Positions 47,605 to 59,492 of a DNA stretch of 64,000 nt are shown here, one piece after another (position 1 is the stretch's first letter; each line of letters starts with the position of its first letter). The notes beneath the pieces are model-generated. The model saw only the letters and a program-made list of their open reading frames with translations, searched no databases and was not told the origin of the DNA. Origin of the DNA: Ziziphus jujuba (Eukaryota > Streptophyta > Magnoliopsida > Rosales > Rhamnaceae); the NCBI RefSeq assembly GCF_031755915.1, contig NC_083379.1:22382001-22446000 (forward strand), read 5' to 3'. Made by a program: the position numbers and the translations under genes.

Positions 47605-47790
47605 TCGTATACTTTTGAATGCATTTGAGATGTTCAATCATATACTTTTAAATACATTTGTTATATTCATATCTAAAAATGTAGATACCATACTTCTAAA
47701 TAAATTTAAAATTTTTAATCACATATTTCTGAGCACATTTGAAATGTCCAATATTATACTTCTGAATGTTACAAATATATTTAATTAGTA
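47605..47790 (+). repeat. Degenerate 33-bp minisatellite with open frame
   Basis: Four to five copies of a unit close to ATACTTTTGAATGCATTTGA followed by GATGTTCAATC succeed each other, with one longer spacer in the middle. Because the unit is 33 bp, the frame stays open and encodes repeats like ILLNAFEMFNH, ILLNTF, IFLSTFEMSN. I regard the 105-codon frame as a by-product of the repeat rather than a gene. Confidence 0.65.
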
Positions 47791-48645
47791 AATATCCTTA
47801 ACGGTAATTTAAAATGGGATGTAAAAATATAATTTACAATGAAATTATATAAAATTTGTGTAGTAATGCAACTAGAACTTATCAAAGACAAAACAAAATG
47901 GGAAATATTCAGTTACATTCATGGACTTTCTTTGATCAGCAGTGACTTTTACACTAATATGAGATCTTATTTTTTGTCATTATCTCAATGCAACTTTCCC
48001 ATAATATGTTTAGCTGGAAATGAAATAAAATAAATAAAAAGCCTTCATCAGTCAACACTTCAAGCATTTATGAAAAGCATCCATTTTGAGGGCCATTTTT
48101 TGTTGTCTGGTGACCCGAATTATGTACTCTATGAATATTATATGCTGCACTTGATATGTGACACACATAATATATATTTATATATTATATTATATAAAGG
48201 AAGTGTATCCCGTGCTAACATCCATTTGTTTTAGAATGTGGATGTTATTTTAGATAATCATATTAGAAGAACCTTTTATTACAGTGGTTTTATTGACAAT
48301 GATTTAAAAAAAAAAGGGCTATAAAAAACCATGTTCACATTTAAAAAAATGCAGGTGTCTACAGAGACATACTGATTATATGAATATAATAACATATTTA
48401 TATGATATAAAATAATATAATTAAATAAAATAAACATGCATAATCATAAAATACTTGAACTAAGAAATTTAGTGAACTTATATGCAAATCAATGTAGGAA
48501 AAAAATAAAAAAGCATAATACAAAACGTCAGAGGACACAATCATGAAAGTGAATGCTTTTTCTTGTCGGTAAAAAGAAGAATATAAGAAATAATATTAAA
48601 GGGTTTGTGGTGCATAACCCTCGGTTTGAAAATTGATCAAATACC
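47791..48645. other. Intergenic, no supported gene
   Basis: Short open frames only. The base sequence directly left of the copia LTR (ATACC, 48641-48645) is the left flank of element E. Confidence 0.4.
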
Positions 48646-49204
48646 TGTTGAAATTAAATAAATAGATTTAATCGTCAAACAACCATAATAAATTTCATTA
48701 TGATATTAACAACCAATTTATAAAAGGTATTAACTTCTAAATACAGCTATTAATGAACTTCTTATTTGTAATCTTACAAATAAGAAAAAAATATAATAGT
48801 AGAGCCTATGGACGCACTGCTCTCAAACAATTTTCACTTTAATCTCTGGAAACCATATCACAAATACGGCGTGTATTTGCTCACTTGCCCTAACAATGAA
48901 ACTCAAGCCTTTTATAGACTAAAGTCACGTGCAAGTCACAGATTTACCATTAATTTTAACACACACAAAAATAATAATTTAATAATAAATATAATAATAA
49001 TAAAAATATGGATAAGTCAACTGGGCCTTTAAAGAAAGTTGGTCTTCCAGTTCAATGGGCTAACTGGAATATTATAGAGAGTATGTGCTCAAGGACCTTA
49101 CGATATTAATAGGTAATCAAGCCAGTCCCTTTAATGGCATGAATTGGGGTCTGTAAGTGAGCAATTGATTATGTCAAGTCCACAAAATATTTATATATCT
49201 AATA
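48646..49204 (-). mobile_element. 3' LTR of copia element E
   Basis: 559 bp, aligned end to end with 55254-55819. The minus strand starts TATTAGATATATAAAT (probably TG originally) and ends in CA. The minus strand GAAGAA polypurine tract (AGTTCAAGTGGAAGAA, 49205-49220) immediately precedes it. Confidence 0.88.
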
Positions 49205-49770
49205 TTCTTCCACTTGAACTGGATAATCATCATCACATATATAATATCCAAAACTCACTTACTATAAAATGCCCCAAAACAAAATACCATGTCATCTAAA
49301 TATATAGCATACCGATAGGACACAACAATATACCAGATTAGGTAGTAGAGATTCTCTCAGTAAATCTCTCAAAACATGATACCATTTCAATTAAGCACTT
49401 TGCATACCATAAACTCAATCTAGGTAGTAGAGATTTACCTTACCATGTGCAATCCCTAACACACAATACTATTTCATCCTAATACATTGTATATTGACAG
49501 GATGCAACAAAATATATCCAAACTAGGTTGTAAGGACTTACCATGGCTCCTACAGATCAACATACACATATATACATAGACTATAAGTCTTAAACAGGTT
49601 TGCGAATATAAGGAGCAATAATATAGTAATATATGTCTCATAAATAAATATTGATCCACATACATCAATCAATATACTCAAAGAAATAAATATACTAAAC
49701 ATGGAAATTATTGTAGAATACATAATAAGCTCCCACTACCTATAGCAGTCTCAACGGCCTAGAGTCCCAT
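49205..49770 (-). mobile_element. 3' internal non-coding part of element E
   Basis: It lies between the end of RNase H and the LTR. It has two to three diverged copies of a segment with ATATA...GATAGGACACAACAATATA / GACAGGATGCAACAAAATA and CTAGGTAGTAGAGATT (about 49300-49350, 49420-49440 and 49480-49540). The polypurine tract is at its LTR end. Confidence 0.6.
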
Positions 49771-50275
49771 ACGGGATACATGCTACTCAAATATGCCTGA
49801 CGGTAAAGCCTTGGTCAATGGATCTGCCACCATATTGTAAGTTGGCATGTGAACAGCAATAATGATCCCCTTTTCAATTTTCTCTTTCACTACAAAATAC
49901 TTTACATCAATATATCTCACACCAGAAGTACCTTTTAAATTATTGGAAAAAGAAATCACTATAGTATTATCACAATACATCATAATAGGCCTCATAATGG
50001 AGTCAACTACTCCTAAATGACCAATAAATTTTGAAGTCAAACTGCATGACTGGTTGTCTCATAACACGCCACATTCTACCTCCATAATCGAGGAAGTTGT
50101 CATAGATTGCTTAGCACTCCAACAAGACACAACACTTTTGACCATGATAAATATATATCCAGTTAGAGATTTTTTATCGTCCATATAGCCTTTATAATCT
50201 TCGTCACTATAACCAACTACACCAAGAGAATTGATGGGTCCATATGTCAACATATAATCTTTAGTACCCTAAAGA
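49771..50275 (-). pseudogene. RNase H of copia element E
   Basis: The minus strand reads LGVVGYSDEDYKGYMDDKKS, SCWSAKQSMTTSSIMEVE and, after a frame break, PIMMYCDNTIVISFSNN and VADPLTKALPSGIFE. These are the four blocks of copia RNase H, with the first Asp, the Glu and DN catalytic positions visible. Frame breaks at about 50050 inactivate it. Confidence 0.85.
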
Positions 50276-51330
50276 TACATAAAAACCTTCTTATTACTTG
50301 GTAATGAATAGGACCAGAATTATTCATAAATATACCAAGCACGCCCACAAGAAAAGCCATATCAGGTCGTGTATAAACTTGAGCATAATCAAACTACCCA
50401 CTGCTAAAAAATAGTGAATATTTTTCATTGCTATCCTTTCTCTATCATTCTTAGAAAGCCTTTCACATTTTGTGGCTGGTATACTTCCAGGAGAACAATT
50501 GTGCATATTAAACATTTTAATGATCCTATCAATATAGGCTCTTTGAGACAACTGCAACACATAATTAGTCTTATCTTGAACAATCTTGATGCCTAAAACA
50601 AAAGAAAACTCACTAAGATATTTCATGTCAAAGTAGTTGCATAACATTTGCTTTGTCTTAGCCAACAGGTTAGTGTCATTGGTAGCCAAGAGTATGTCAT
50701 CAACATACAACACCAGGAATATGAAACTCCTCCCACTAACCTTCATATATATGCACCTATCAACAACATTCTTCTTCAAGTAATTTTTGATGACAAGTTC
50801 ATCAAACTTGAGATACTACTGCCTCGAAGTGTGCTTAAGACTATAAATAGACTTCTTAATCTTTTAAACTAAATTACCATTCCCCGTTTGCTAAAAGCCA
50901 ACTAGTTGAACCATATACATATCCTCATGCAAATCACCATTCAGAAAAGCAGTTCTAACATCCATCTGGTGCAACTTCAGATCATAATGTGCCATAATTG
51001 TCATAATAATTTTAAAAGAATCCTTTGTGGATACATGAGAGAATATCTCAGTGTAATCAATTCCTTCCTTCTGACTAAACTCTTTAGCAACAAGTATAAG
51101 GCACTTTCCACTTGACCATTAAAGTCTCTTTTAGTCTTAAAAACCCATTTGCACACAAGGATTGCTACCTTCTGGTAACTTAACCAAGTTCCATGCACCA
51201 TTTGACGCTATGGATTTCATTTCATCTTCCATTGCATCCAACTAAAAATTTGAGTGCGAACTGATTATGGACTCATCATAAGTGATTGGATTTGAATCAT
51301 CACTTATGTTAAACTTATGCTCCTATAGGT
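50276..51330 (-). pseudogene. Reverse transcriptase of copia element E
   Basis: The RT ends with the frame 50779-50324, which contains IFLVLYVDDILLATND (the YVDD box), FDMKYLSEFSFVLGIKIVQD and LQLSQRAYIDRIIKMFNMHN. Upstream parts in other frames include VHGTWLSYQKVAILVCKWVF (51201-51150) and the DVRTAFLNGDLHEDMYMVQ-like stretch around 50900-50960. Numerous stops and frameshifts are present. Confidence 0.85.
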
Positions 51331-52840
51331 AAACCTCATAATCATCAGCAATAGCTGATCTCCTAGTCCTTTATGACCTTTTCAAAGGTACATCAACATC
51401 TACAATAGCTGAAACATCCTGCTCTTCAATAATGGGTTCATCCTGATCGACTGCTAGTTCATCAATGACTGGATCAACAATATCTTTGTCAAGAACAACA
51501 ACATTGGGAATGAAAACACTTTCTTCTCTAAATTGGGGCTCACTTAGACCATTACTATATTAAATCAAACATCATATTCAAAATAAATAGCCTTATCTGA
51601 CTCCATGATCCTGGTGGTGTAAGATGGACAAAAAAATCTTAAACCCTTTGATCCTATACGATAACCAACAAAATAACCACTGATGGTTTTTGGATCCAAT
51701 TTCTTAATTTAAGATTATAAACTCAAACCTTATCTTTGCAACCACATACATGAAACTGGTGCAGATTGGGCTTTTTTCCTGGCTACAACTCAAAGGGGGT
51801 CTTAGGAATGGATTTACTCTGCACTTGGTTTAGAATATAAGCCACTTTCCTTAAACTTTCTCCACACAAGTAATCTAGCAAACTAGAATTTTTCCAACAT
51901 AAATCGCACCATATGCAACAAAGTGTGATTTCTTCGCTTAACTATATCATTTTGCTGAGAAGTACCATGCATTATATACTACGCATTAATGTTGCACTCA
52001 TGCAAATAAATTGCAAATGGCTTTGAATTTCATCCAGTCTTATCATATCTACTATAAAATTCACCACCTCTGTCAGACTTCACAACCTTTAACTTCTTAT
52101 TCTTTTGAAGTTCCGCCTTTACCTTAAACTCCTTAAAAGCAACCAAAGAATCTGACTTTCCATGGATAAGCTCAATGTATCTATAATAAAGGAAGTCATC
52201 AATGAAGGTAATAAAATACCTATAACCATCTAAGATAGTTAGTGTGAAAGGTCCACATGTATCAGTGTGGATTAACTCCAAAACATCTCTACACCTAGTT
52301 AATTTACCTTTTCTAACCTTAGAAGTTAACTTCCTTTCCAGACATTGTACATAAGTTGACAGATTGAAAAAGTTCCATCTTTCACCAACCTTTCCATTCT
52401 ATGCCTATAAATACATCCCAAACGCTTATGCCATAACATCGAAGAATTATCATTAACTTTTGGACGTTTGGAAGCAATAATAGGAGCAATAACTGAACTA
52501 ACAAAATAATTGAGACCATTAATAAATAATTCAAGTTGATATAAATTGCTACGTAAAGATCCAAAACCAACAATTTTAATATTCTGTTATAGCTCAACTC
52601 TGTTATTACCAAACCAAAAACTATAAGCTTGATTATTCAAAAAAGAAATAGATTACAAGTTCTTTCTTATCAAGGGTACATAGGAAAGTTCTTGTAACTC
52701 TAAAACATATCTAGTGGTAAGCTTCAACTTGATTGTTCACATGATATCCAACTTCACTCTTAAACTATGTCCCCTGTAAGCATGCTGCTCAAGACTGGTT
52801 AACCCCCTTTGACTTATCATCTATTTTCTTTTCTTACTTT
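51331..52840 (-). pseudogene. Integrase (with GAG-pre-integrase) of copia element E
   Basis: The core frame (52281-52030) has ELIHTDTCGPFTLTILDGYR, YFITFIDDF and KVVKSDRGGEFYSRYDKTG, including two of the catalytic Asp residues. Preceding pre-integrase residues (LGCIYRHRMERLVKDGTF) lie around 52370-52430. Later integrase pieces occur around 51950-51640. Stops disrupt the whole region. Confidence 0.8.
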
Positions 52841-53640
52841 CCCTTTAATTTCCAACAATCTACCTTCTTGTGTCCAACCTCATTGCAGTAGCTACACTTT
52901 CCATTGAAGTATTCATTCTTCTCTCCTATATGATAAGCACCATCCTTAGGCCCTTTAGAATTCACACCAAAAACCTTCTTTTTATTAGGCTTAAACCCTT
53001 GTCCCTTCTTCAAGAAAAACTTCTTAGACTTTTTACCTGATGTGATACCATAGCAACAGACCTCGATTTGTTTTACTTAATATCATCTTCCTTCTTGACA
53101 AGAATGGTAGTAAACTCCTCCAAGTTACAAGCTTCCTTCTTGATATTCAGAATTGACCTTATACTATCAAACTGAGATGGGAGGCTTCTCATTATAGAAT
53201 AGGTTAAGAACTCCTCTCCAATGTCCATTTGAATGTCCTTGAGCTTGTTCTAGTATGAGGCAAGTAACATAATATGATCCTTCACTCTTTTAACGCCATC
53301 ATACTTGGTGTTGTTCAAAAGGTCCAAATAATGATACTTATCATTCATATCAAATGTGATAAAGTTGTTTCCTATCTCCGCAAGAAGTTCCTTTGCAATA
53401 TCCACCTTTGGAATACTTGCATATATAGATTCATCCATATAGTTCTCTATCATCATCATATAGCACTTGTTAGAGTGCTTCAAATCCTTATAGAGTTTCT
53501 TAGCTATAGCATTACTCTCATCTATTGGTATCTTCGATGGATCCATCTTCAAAGCCCAATCTAATTTCATAAAGGTCATATTCATAATCAAAGTCTTCTT
53601 CCACTTCTAGTAATTTGTCACATCCAACTTCATCATGGCA
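52841..53640 (-). pseudogene. gag of copia element E
   Basis: The minus strand starts near MMKLDVTNY (53637) and runs as a UBN2-type gag (53591-53250: LDWALKMDPSKIPIDESNAI, SNKCYMMMIENYMDESI, DMNDKYHYLDLLNNTKYDGV). It continues through LTYSIMRSLPSQFDSIRSIL and ends with the zinc knuckle CSYCNEVGHKKVDC (about 52860-52903). One stop precedes the first good methionine and further stops follow. Confidence 0.82.
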
Positions 53641-54409
53641 GTTAGTAGAACATTCAAAGTGCTACTAGTTATGAAAATAGCAAACTCAACAAAGCATTCA
53701 AAACAAAAACTAACACAATTACTATTTTCTAGCCCCTTAACATAAAACACAAAATATAAACATCACTAGGGTCTTTGTAGCACTACAGATACCCGTTACA
53801 TGGGCCATAAATAGTCAACCAAATAACCAAAACCTAATGCGTTGAATTGAATCACCGATAGGGTAACTCAGAACCTGCAATTCATGGAATTCAATTAACT
53901 TCTATTGCCATTCTAAGCATCATACTAACCAACTAAAACCACCAATAGGGTAGCCTAGTTACCTGTATAGACCCTGGTTAACTAGTGGGAGATAATTAAC
54001 ATATTGTCAATTTCATGAAATAAGTAAATACAAGAACATACTATCCATTATGCCAATATTGTATTAACACCCATAAGTTGGATAAAATTAAGTCTTATGA
54101 TAGTTAAGAATCTAAAATTCCATTTACTATGTCAACACATATTACATTGACATGCATAACATAGACAAAATAAGTCTCATGACAGGTGAGCACCTAAAAT
54201 CGTATACTACTATACCAACTAGACACAAAGTTTCTTTACGGAAAGCTAATACAGTTCAATTTTGATCATAGGTATTTTATTTGAAAAATTAGGGATGTAA
54301 TTTTTTTATTTTATTTTATCTTATAAAACAACAAACAAACAAGCAAATAAATAAATAAATAAGAAAGAATTATTTTTATTATTTAAAAAAATTTAATGGG
54401 TTGTTGACG

Positions 54410-54625
54410 TCAACATGATGGTGTCAACACGATGACAGCATCATGCTGATGCCATCACAATGGCCACATGCTATGCTGATGTCATCATGCTGATGTCATT
54501 GCATAACCATGTTGATGTCATCATCTGATGTCAGCAGCTTGCTCGCAGCATGTCTGACATCATAATGACATAAGCAGTACATGTCAGCGCCAGCTCAACT
54601 TGTCGTCTGACATCATGCTAATATG
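54410..54625. repeat. Cluster of TGATGTCA / TGACATCA motifs in the copia leader
   Basis: Within about 200 bp the words GATGTCATCA, GATGCCATCA, TGATGTCA and TGACATCA recur many times on both strands, starting with a palindromic TGACGTCA (54417-54424). The region is more GC-rich than its surroundings. It lies in the leader of element E between primer-binding site and gag. TGACGTCA is a bZIP/CRE-type core, but any regulatory role is inferred. The repeats would also fold into hairpins. Confidence 0.65.
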
Positions 54626-55238
54626 AGCATGATTATGTTAACAAACCAGAATGACATGTTGTTGAACCTTTCTTCTGAACCTAGTCACACCAAAATGGGA
54701 TACGTGACCTGGTTTCGACTCGTCTAGAAAACAACTTTTTGGATGTTGTTTCCAACTGGTACAGCAATGGTCCAATTGTCCGGTGATGGGCAAGCATAAT
54801 CTAGGCCTAATTTCAGTTAATTTCAACTTAAAACCATGATTTATCAATTTAAATATACATGGGTTTTTAATGGGTTTATGAGTTTAAGATAAAAAATTAA
54901 GGCTTAAAAAATATTCCATTCCACACAGAAAACATGATTCCACAATACTCAGGTCATGAATTTATTAGAAATATTTTTTTTTAATGGAAAAACACTATTG
55001 GATTAATTCAAAGAAAAATAGACATGTATGTAAATGTTTCACAAAACTCATAAAATATGTAATCTCATAGATCCATCATGAAAGGGAAAAAATAAAATGA
55101 AGAAACATATATTTGGATCACAAATCAATGGCCGATGTTTATATACTTGTTCCAAATCATGTTTGAACACAATAACAATCCGATGCACGTACATAGTCAA
55201 TATAATAACAAATCACTATGGAATTTACTATGCATCTA

Positions 55239-55251
55239 GGCTCTAATAGCA
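55239..55251 (-). other. Primer-binding site of copia element E
   Basis: The minus strand reads TGCTATTAGAGCC, two mismatches from TGGTATCAGAGCC, two bases after the end of the LTR (AT spacer). It marks the right LTR as the 5' LTR. Confidence 0.8.
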
Positions 55252-55253
55252 AT

Positions 55254-55819
55254 TGTTAAAATTAAATAAATAGATTCGGATCATCAAAAATACATAATAA
55301 ATTTCATTATGATATTAACTACTAATTCATAAAATGTACTGATCTCCAAATGTGGCCATTGATAAATTTCCTATTTGTAATTCTGCAAAACACAAAACAA
55401 TGTAATAGTAGTACATATAGACACACTGCTCTCAAATTGCTCTCATTCTAATCTTTGAAAACCCTAACACAAATATGGCATGTATTTGCTTATTTGCCCT
55501 AACAATAAAACTTAAGCCTTTTATAGATTAAAGTCACGTGCAAGTCACAGATTTACCCATTAAGTTTAACACAAACCAAAATAATAATTTAATAATAATA
55601 ATAAAAATATGAGTAAGTCAAATGGGCCTCTAAAGAGTGTTAATACTTTAGTCCAATGGGCCAACTAAAGTATTATAAGAGTGTGTGCCCAAGAGCTCTA
55701 CTACATTAAACAGTAATCAAGTCAGTCCCATTAATGGCATAAATTTGGCCCTGTAAGTGCATAATTGATAAATGCGTAACTGATTATGCTAAGTCTACAA
55801 AATATTTATATATCTATCA
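55254..55819 (-). mobile_element. 5' LTR of copia element E
   Basis: 566 bp. The minus strand starts TGATAGATATATAAAT at 55819 and ends TTTTAACA at 55254. Strong collinearity with 48646-49204 includes AAAGTCACGTGCAAGTCACA and TAATGGCAT. The start may be three bases further right (55822). Confidence 0.88.
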
Positions 55820-55826
55820 ATATATT

Positions 55827-56110
55827 ATGTGCACACTTACCAATAGATATTAGGCACAAAAAAGAAATCCCACACAAGTCTTAAGCAAACAATATATTCA
55901 TAAAATAAAGGCAACACAAGCAGCAATAACCAAGAAAAACAAACCAATCGTAAAATAAAAAATGAACAAGAATAAAGAAAGAGCAAGGCACAAGCACATT
56001 TATATGGTTCAATCATCTATGCTACGAGATTTGTCATAGGGCAACCAAAGAAGATCTCTTGTCTTAATCTAGAAGAATTACAAGCTTTACATCAATAATG
56101 TGAAAACTCT
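55827..56110 (-). mobile_element. Partial LTR of copia element D (left copy)
   Basis: The plus-strand text TGTGCACACTTACCAATAGA followed by TATTAGG aligns with 58372 onwards (TGTAAGCACACC...AATAGATATTAGG). Both continue through ACACAAGTC, CAATATA, ACAAGAATAAAGAAAGAGCA-like and CTATGCTA..., GGCAACCAAAGAA. The similarity fades after about 56110. The left border abuts element E. Confidence 0.7.
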
Positions 56111-56281
56111 ATGAGAAGATATACTTAAGAGATGGAGATAAAATTTATCTAAGTAAGGATAAATGGTAAATTTTTATTATTAGATTGAGGTAAATTTTAT
56201 TTGTGAAAAAGATAAAATTTGATTGAGGTAAGGCATATCACATATTTTATCATTATCAGCAAGTTTTGAGTAAAGGCTATA
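56111..56281. other. Short stretch between the copia LTR part and the CRM-like LTR
   Basis: AT-rich, no gene recognised. It may be the rest of a diverged D LTR or of its internal region. Confidence 0.3.
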
Positions 56282-57353
56282 TGATGAGAATTTGCCCGTA
56301 CTCGTACAATTGACTACTCGCCGAGGTGCTGATCCTGTACAAATGAAGACGGGACCAATCACTAGGGCATAAGTTAGGAAATTCAAAGAAAATTTGGTTA
56401 GCTTCATCCAAGGAGTGAATCAATATCAAAAGGGCATGACATTATCTGAAGATCCAAAGCCCATCTTACGTATCCAAGTTACAAAGGTGGAAATGGACCT
56501 AGCAAGCTGTTTATTACATTTTTGGACTCCCGACAGCAAGAAATGGATTCAACACTTTATGAACTCAATTGATATAAAAAAGAGGCCATGGAATCATGCT
56601 AAGGTATAAGCAAAAGCATTTAACTTCCACTTGTATACATGACTCCTCTTGTTGGCCGAAATTGCTCATTTTGGTACTAGCTTTGACTTCTTTTGTTATT
56701 CAAGCAAGTTTGACTTATTCCAATCAAGGGGTAATGTATGGGAATCATTATTAATACTATTTGGCATCCTACATGGCATATGAAAGCTGATTTGGAGCTA
56801 AAATAGCTGGAGATTGGATAAAGACAACTTAGTTATCAACTAGTAAACTAGTTTCCTAATTTGAGTTTGACTATTTCTTTTAGGAAACTATATTTTATTT
56901 TGGTTTTCATTTGTTTATTTGTTGGAAAAATTAACTTAGGAAAGTTAATATTTCATTATTTCAATTGTAAATTAATTAATTTCTAATTCAAAATAAAGGA
57001 ATTAATTAATCCAAAATAGGACTAGGAAACTAAGTGAAATTCGGCCACTATTGTTTTTCTTTGTCATTGGCTGAATTTTACCCTCATAATTTAAGGTTTT
57101 TGCTTTGTACTTTTAGCCTATTTAAAGGCTTATTTTTCAATGAGAAGGCGGCTTAGAATTTTTATAGAAAATAATTTGTGAGAAAAAATTCTCTTTGTTC
57201 TCTTTGAACATTTAAAACACCATTAGAGAGTGAGTGTTTTAGTTTGACTTATCAATAGGATCTCCATTACCTATTGTGGCATCTTCGATATACCAAGGTT
57301 TCTAGTCACAGGTTGATTAGGGGTTGAGGTGACCATAAAAACTTGAACTTAAG
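56282..57353 (+). mobile_element. CRM-like LTR, 3' end truncated
   Basis: It starts TGATGAGAATTTGCC and follows the LTR 7556-8690 closely. This includes the coding tail (ATGAAGACGGGACCAATCAC, 56343), CATGGCATATG, GTAAATTAATTAATTTCTAA and GACTTATCAATAGGATCTCC. It stops at CTTGAACTTAAGTTT (57353), about 65 bp before the expected CGTATCA end, and copia-like sequence begins at once. No primer-binding site remains. It interrupts copia element D. Confidence 0.85.
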
Positions 57354-58371
57354 TTTACGCCCTCATAACTTTTAGACACGACACTTGCATCTCCATCATC
57401 CAATTCCTTTCCTTTTTACTTTGCAAGTCTCTTAGGAAACTCCCTCTTGATACAACCTTTCTTTTGACAATGAAAGCATGTAACCTTATTCTTTGATCTC
57501 AATTTGTTTATATCATGGTCATAATCCCTTTCACATCTCCATCGGAGTCTACCTCTAACTATTAGACCTTCATGTTCATCAGGGTTGCCTCTCATTCTTT
57601 CCTATCAACCTTTGTATTAATAGCATCTAACATTTCTTTTAATTCTATACTTCAAAGTATCTATCAAATACTCATAACCATTTTAAAGGGAATTTAATAA
57701 GACTAGTGCCTAATTTTCATCTAAAATGGTAACCTAAATACTTCTTATACATCGAATAAACTTTTTAAACTAATCTAGATTTTCCCTTAAAGGCTTTCTT
57801 TTGATCATCTTGAACCCAATGAAGCGTTGCTTCAAATAGATAAGATTTGGTGAGCAGGTCATGATTCCTCCTATTAAAAATAGAAAGCAAAATTCCTTGT
57901 CAAGTAAGTTATGACTCACACGAAAGGCATAACTATCTAGGTGAAGTCTTCCAAACTTCAATCGTTGTAGTTTCCTTCACTACTTCCTCTAGGACTTTAT
58001 CTTCATGTACAAAAATTAAGGAACCATAAGCCTTTTCTAACAAATATATCTTTTCCTCATCTTTCGTACCTTGTGGAAATTTGTCCTCACCTAAAGTTGA
58101 TGCTAAACCTTATTTAACAAAGACTACCTTTATCTTCATCTTCTAAGGCCCAAAGTCATTTGCTTTAGAGAATTTCTCCATGTCAAACTTTGGACACATA
58201 CCTATTTGCTTACAACTTTAAGATTTCAAACAAGTTTAAAGAAAGGAACACAATTGCACTACCAGAAACTTCAACACCCTACACATACCAAAACCCCCAA
58301 ATTCAAAACCTAACGCCCTAATATTAATTTGTTCTGCGCAATCCTACATTTGGAAATTTATCAAACACCTT
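57354..58371 (-). pseudogene. Decayed copia gag of element D
   Basis: On the minus strand, a damaged zinc knuckle (CFHCQKKGCIKREF at about 57450-57490; the His is replaced by Cys) is preceded by gag-like stretches (57540-58150). These include KFGRLHLDSYAFRVSHNL and LIYLKQRFIGFKMIKRKPLR in the frame 57961-57770. It fits the usual copia gag layout of a UBN2 part followed by a CCHC knuckle. Frameshifts are numerous. The remainder of the pol region is missing. Confidence 0.55.
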
Positions 58372-59062
58372 GTAAGCACACCGACTAATAGATATTAGGA
58401 AAATAAGAAATTACACACAAGTCACAAATCTTGAGTAAATATATATTCATAAGAACAAGGCAATATAAGCAGCAACAAATAAGAAAAACAAATCTAGCAT
58501 AAAATAAAAGCTAAAAAAGAACAAAGAAAGAGTAAGGCATAAGGAAATTTATATGATTGTATCGTCTATGCTATGATTTACATCCACGTGGCAACCAAAG
58601 AAAAATATTTTGTGTTAATCCAAAAAAGTTACAAGCTTTACCTAATTCTTTAAAAAATGCAAGATCTCTAACTTTCTACTTCCTTATAAACCCACTCAAT
58701 TTCATGGAACCTAGAAAGATATATCATTTAAGGAGGGCAAAAAAGATATTTTTGTAAAACTTTTCCAGAAACACATGGTAACACTTTAGCTGTATGCAAC
58801 CAGAGACTTGACACTTATCTCAGTGTTGCAACATTTAAGCTTCTGTCTGTAAGCTCTGATAACCTTTGCATAGTGCCTAAGTACCTAAGAGACAGAGCTT
58901 AGGCACTTGAGTTGTTGTCCCATGTCTTTGCTACATTGCTTCATTTCAACTTCCTTTTTCTCCTTTTTTTCTCTGTTTGCTTCATAGCTTCACTTAAGCT
59001 ATACTAAAGCTTCGTGCTCTAAATTTAGAGTCACACAACCTCTACAGGGATAAATTTTAACA
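58372..59062 (-). mobile_element. LTR of copia element D (right copy)
   Basis: About 690 bp with TG...CA termini on the minus strand (TGTTAAAATTTATCC at 59062, GTGTGCTTACA at 58372). The left half matches 55827-56110. Because the copia gag lies to its left on the minus strand, this is the 5' LTR. A primer-binding site was not recognisable after it. Confidence 0.65.
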
Positions 59063-59403
59063 CTAACCCAAACTTCATGAACTTATATTAGCAAAAAGCA
59101 TATTCTTTTGTTAAAAGATATATCACAAATTTAATGTTACTTGTCCCCTCTTCCATCTCAAAATATATGAGTAGTTGCTAAATTAAACAATTATATATGA
59201 CCCTCTCCAGCATAGTAGGATTTTCTTACACTAGAAGTAAAAAATCAAATATTTAGGCTTGTTTTGGGTTTGAAGATAGCCCAAACTTTAGCCCGAGGAA
59301 AATTCACTTTTCTTTTCCATTCCTTTTCCTTATTCTCCAAAATAGAAACACCTATACTAGCTTAAGTTGTTCATTTTCATCATAAACAAAGTTTTATGGA
59401 CCT
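59063..59403. other. Spacer without recognised feature
   Basis: No gene or repeat border seen. Confidence 0.4.
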
Positions 59404-59451
59404 TGTTGGGAAATGAAAGTGAAACCTATAACGATTTCTACTAGAATCAAG

Positions 59452-59492
<41 letters not shown>

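Larger units (their letters stand above)
48646..55819 (-). mobile_element. Ty1/copia retrotransposon E, near full-length, decayed
   Basis: About 7.2 kb with two LTRs in the same orientation, a tRNA-Met primer-binding site next to the right LTR and a polypurine tract next to the left one. The gag, integrase, RT and RNase H order between them is diagnostic of copia. All coding parts have stops. The LTRs differ by many substitutions and indels, so the insertion is not recent. The 5-bp flanks (ATACC and ATATA) do not match well, so the target duplication is decayed or one end is altered. Confidence 0.9.

Noticed and set aside
49474..49668. 64-codon minus-strand frame as a gene
   Set aside because: It lies in the 3' non-coding internal part of copia element E and contains only low-complexity residues.
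54410..54625. CRISPR-like array
   Set aside because: Repeats are irregular, overlapping and palindromic without constant spacers, and the DNA is plant nuclear.
48641..55824. 5-bp target duplication of copia element E
   Set aside because: The flanks ATACC and ATATA agree at three bases only; the right LTR start is ambiguous by three bases, so no duplication is claimed.
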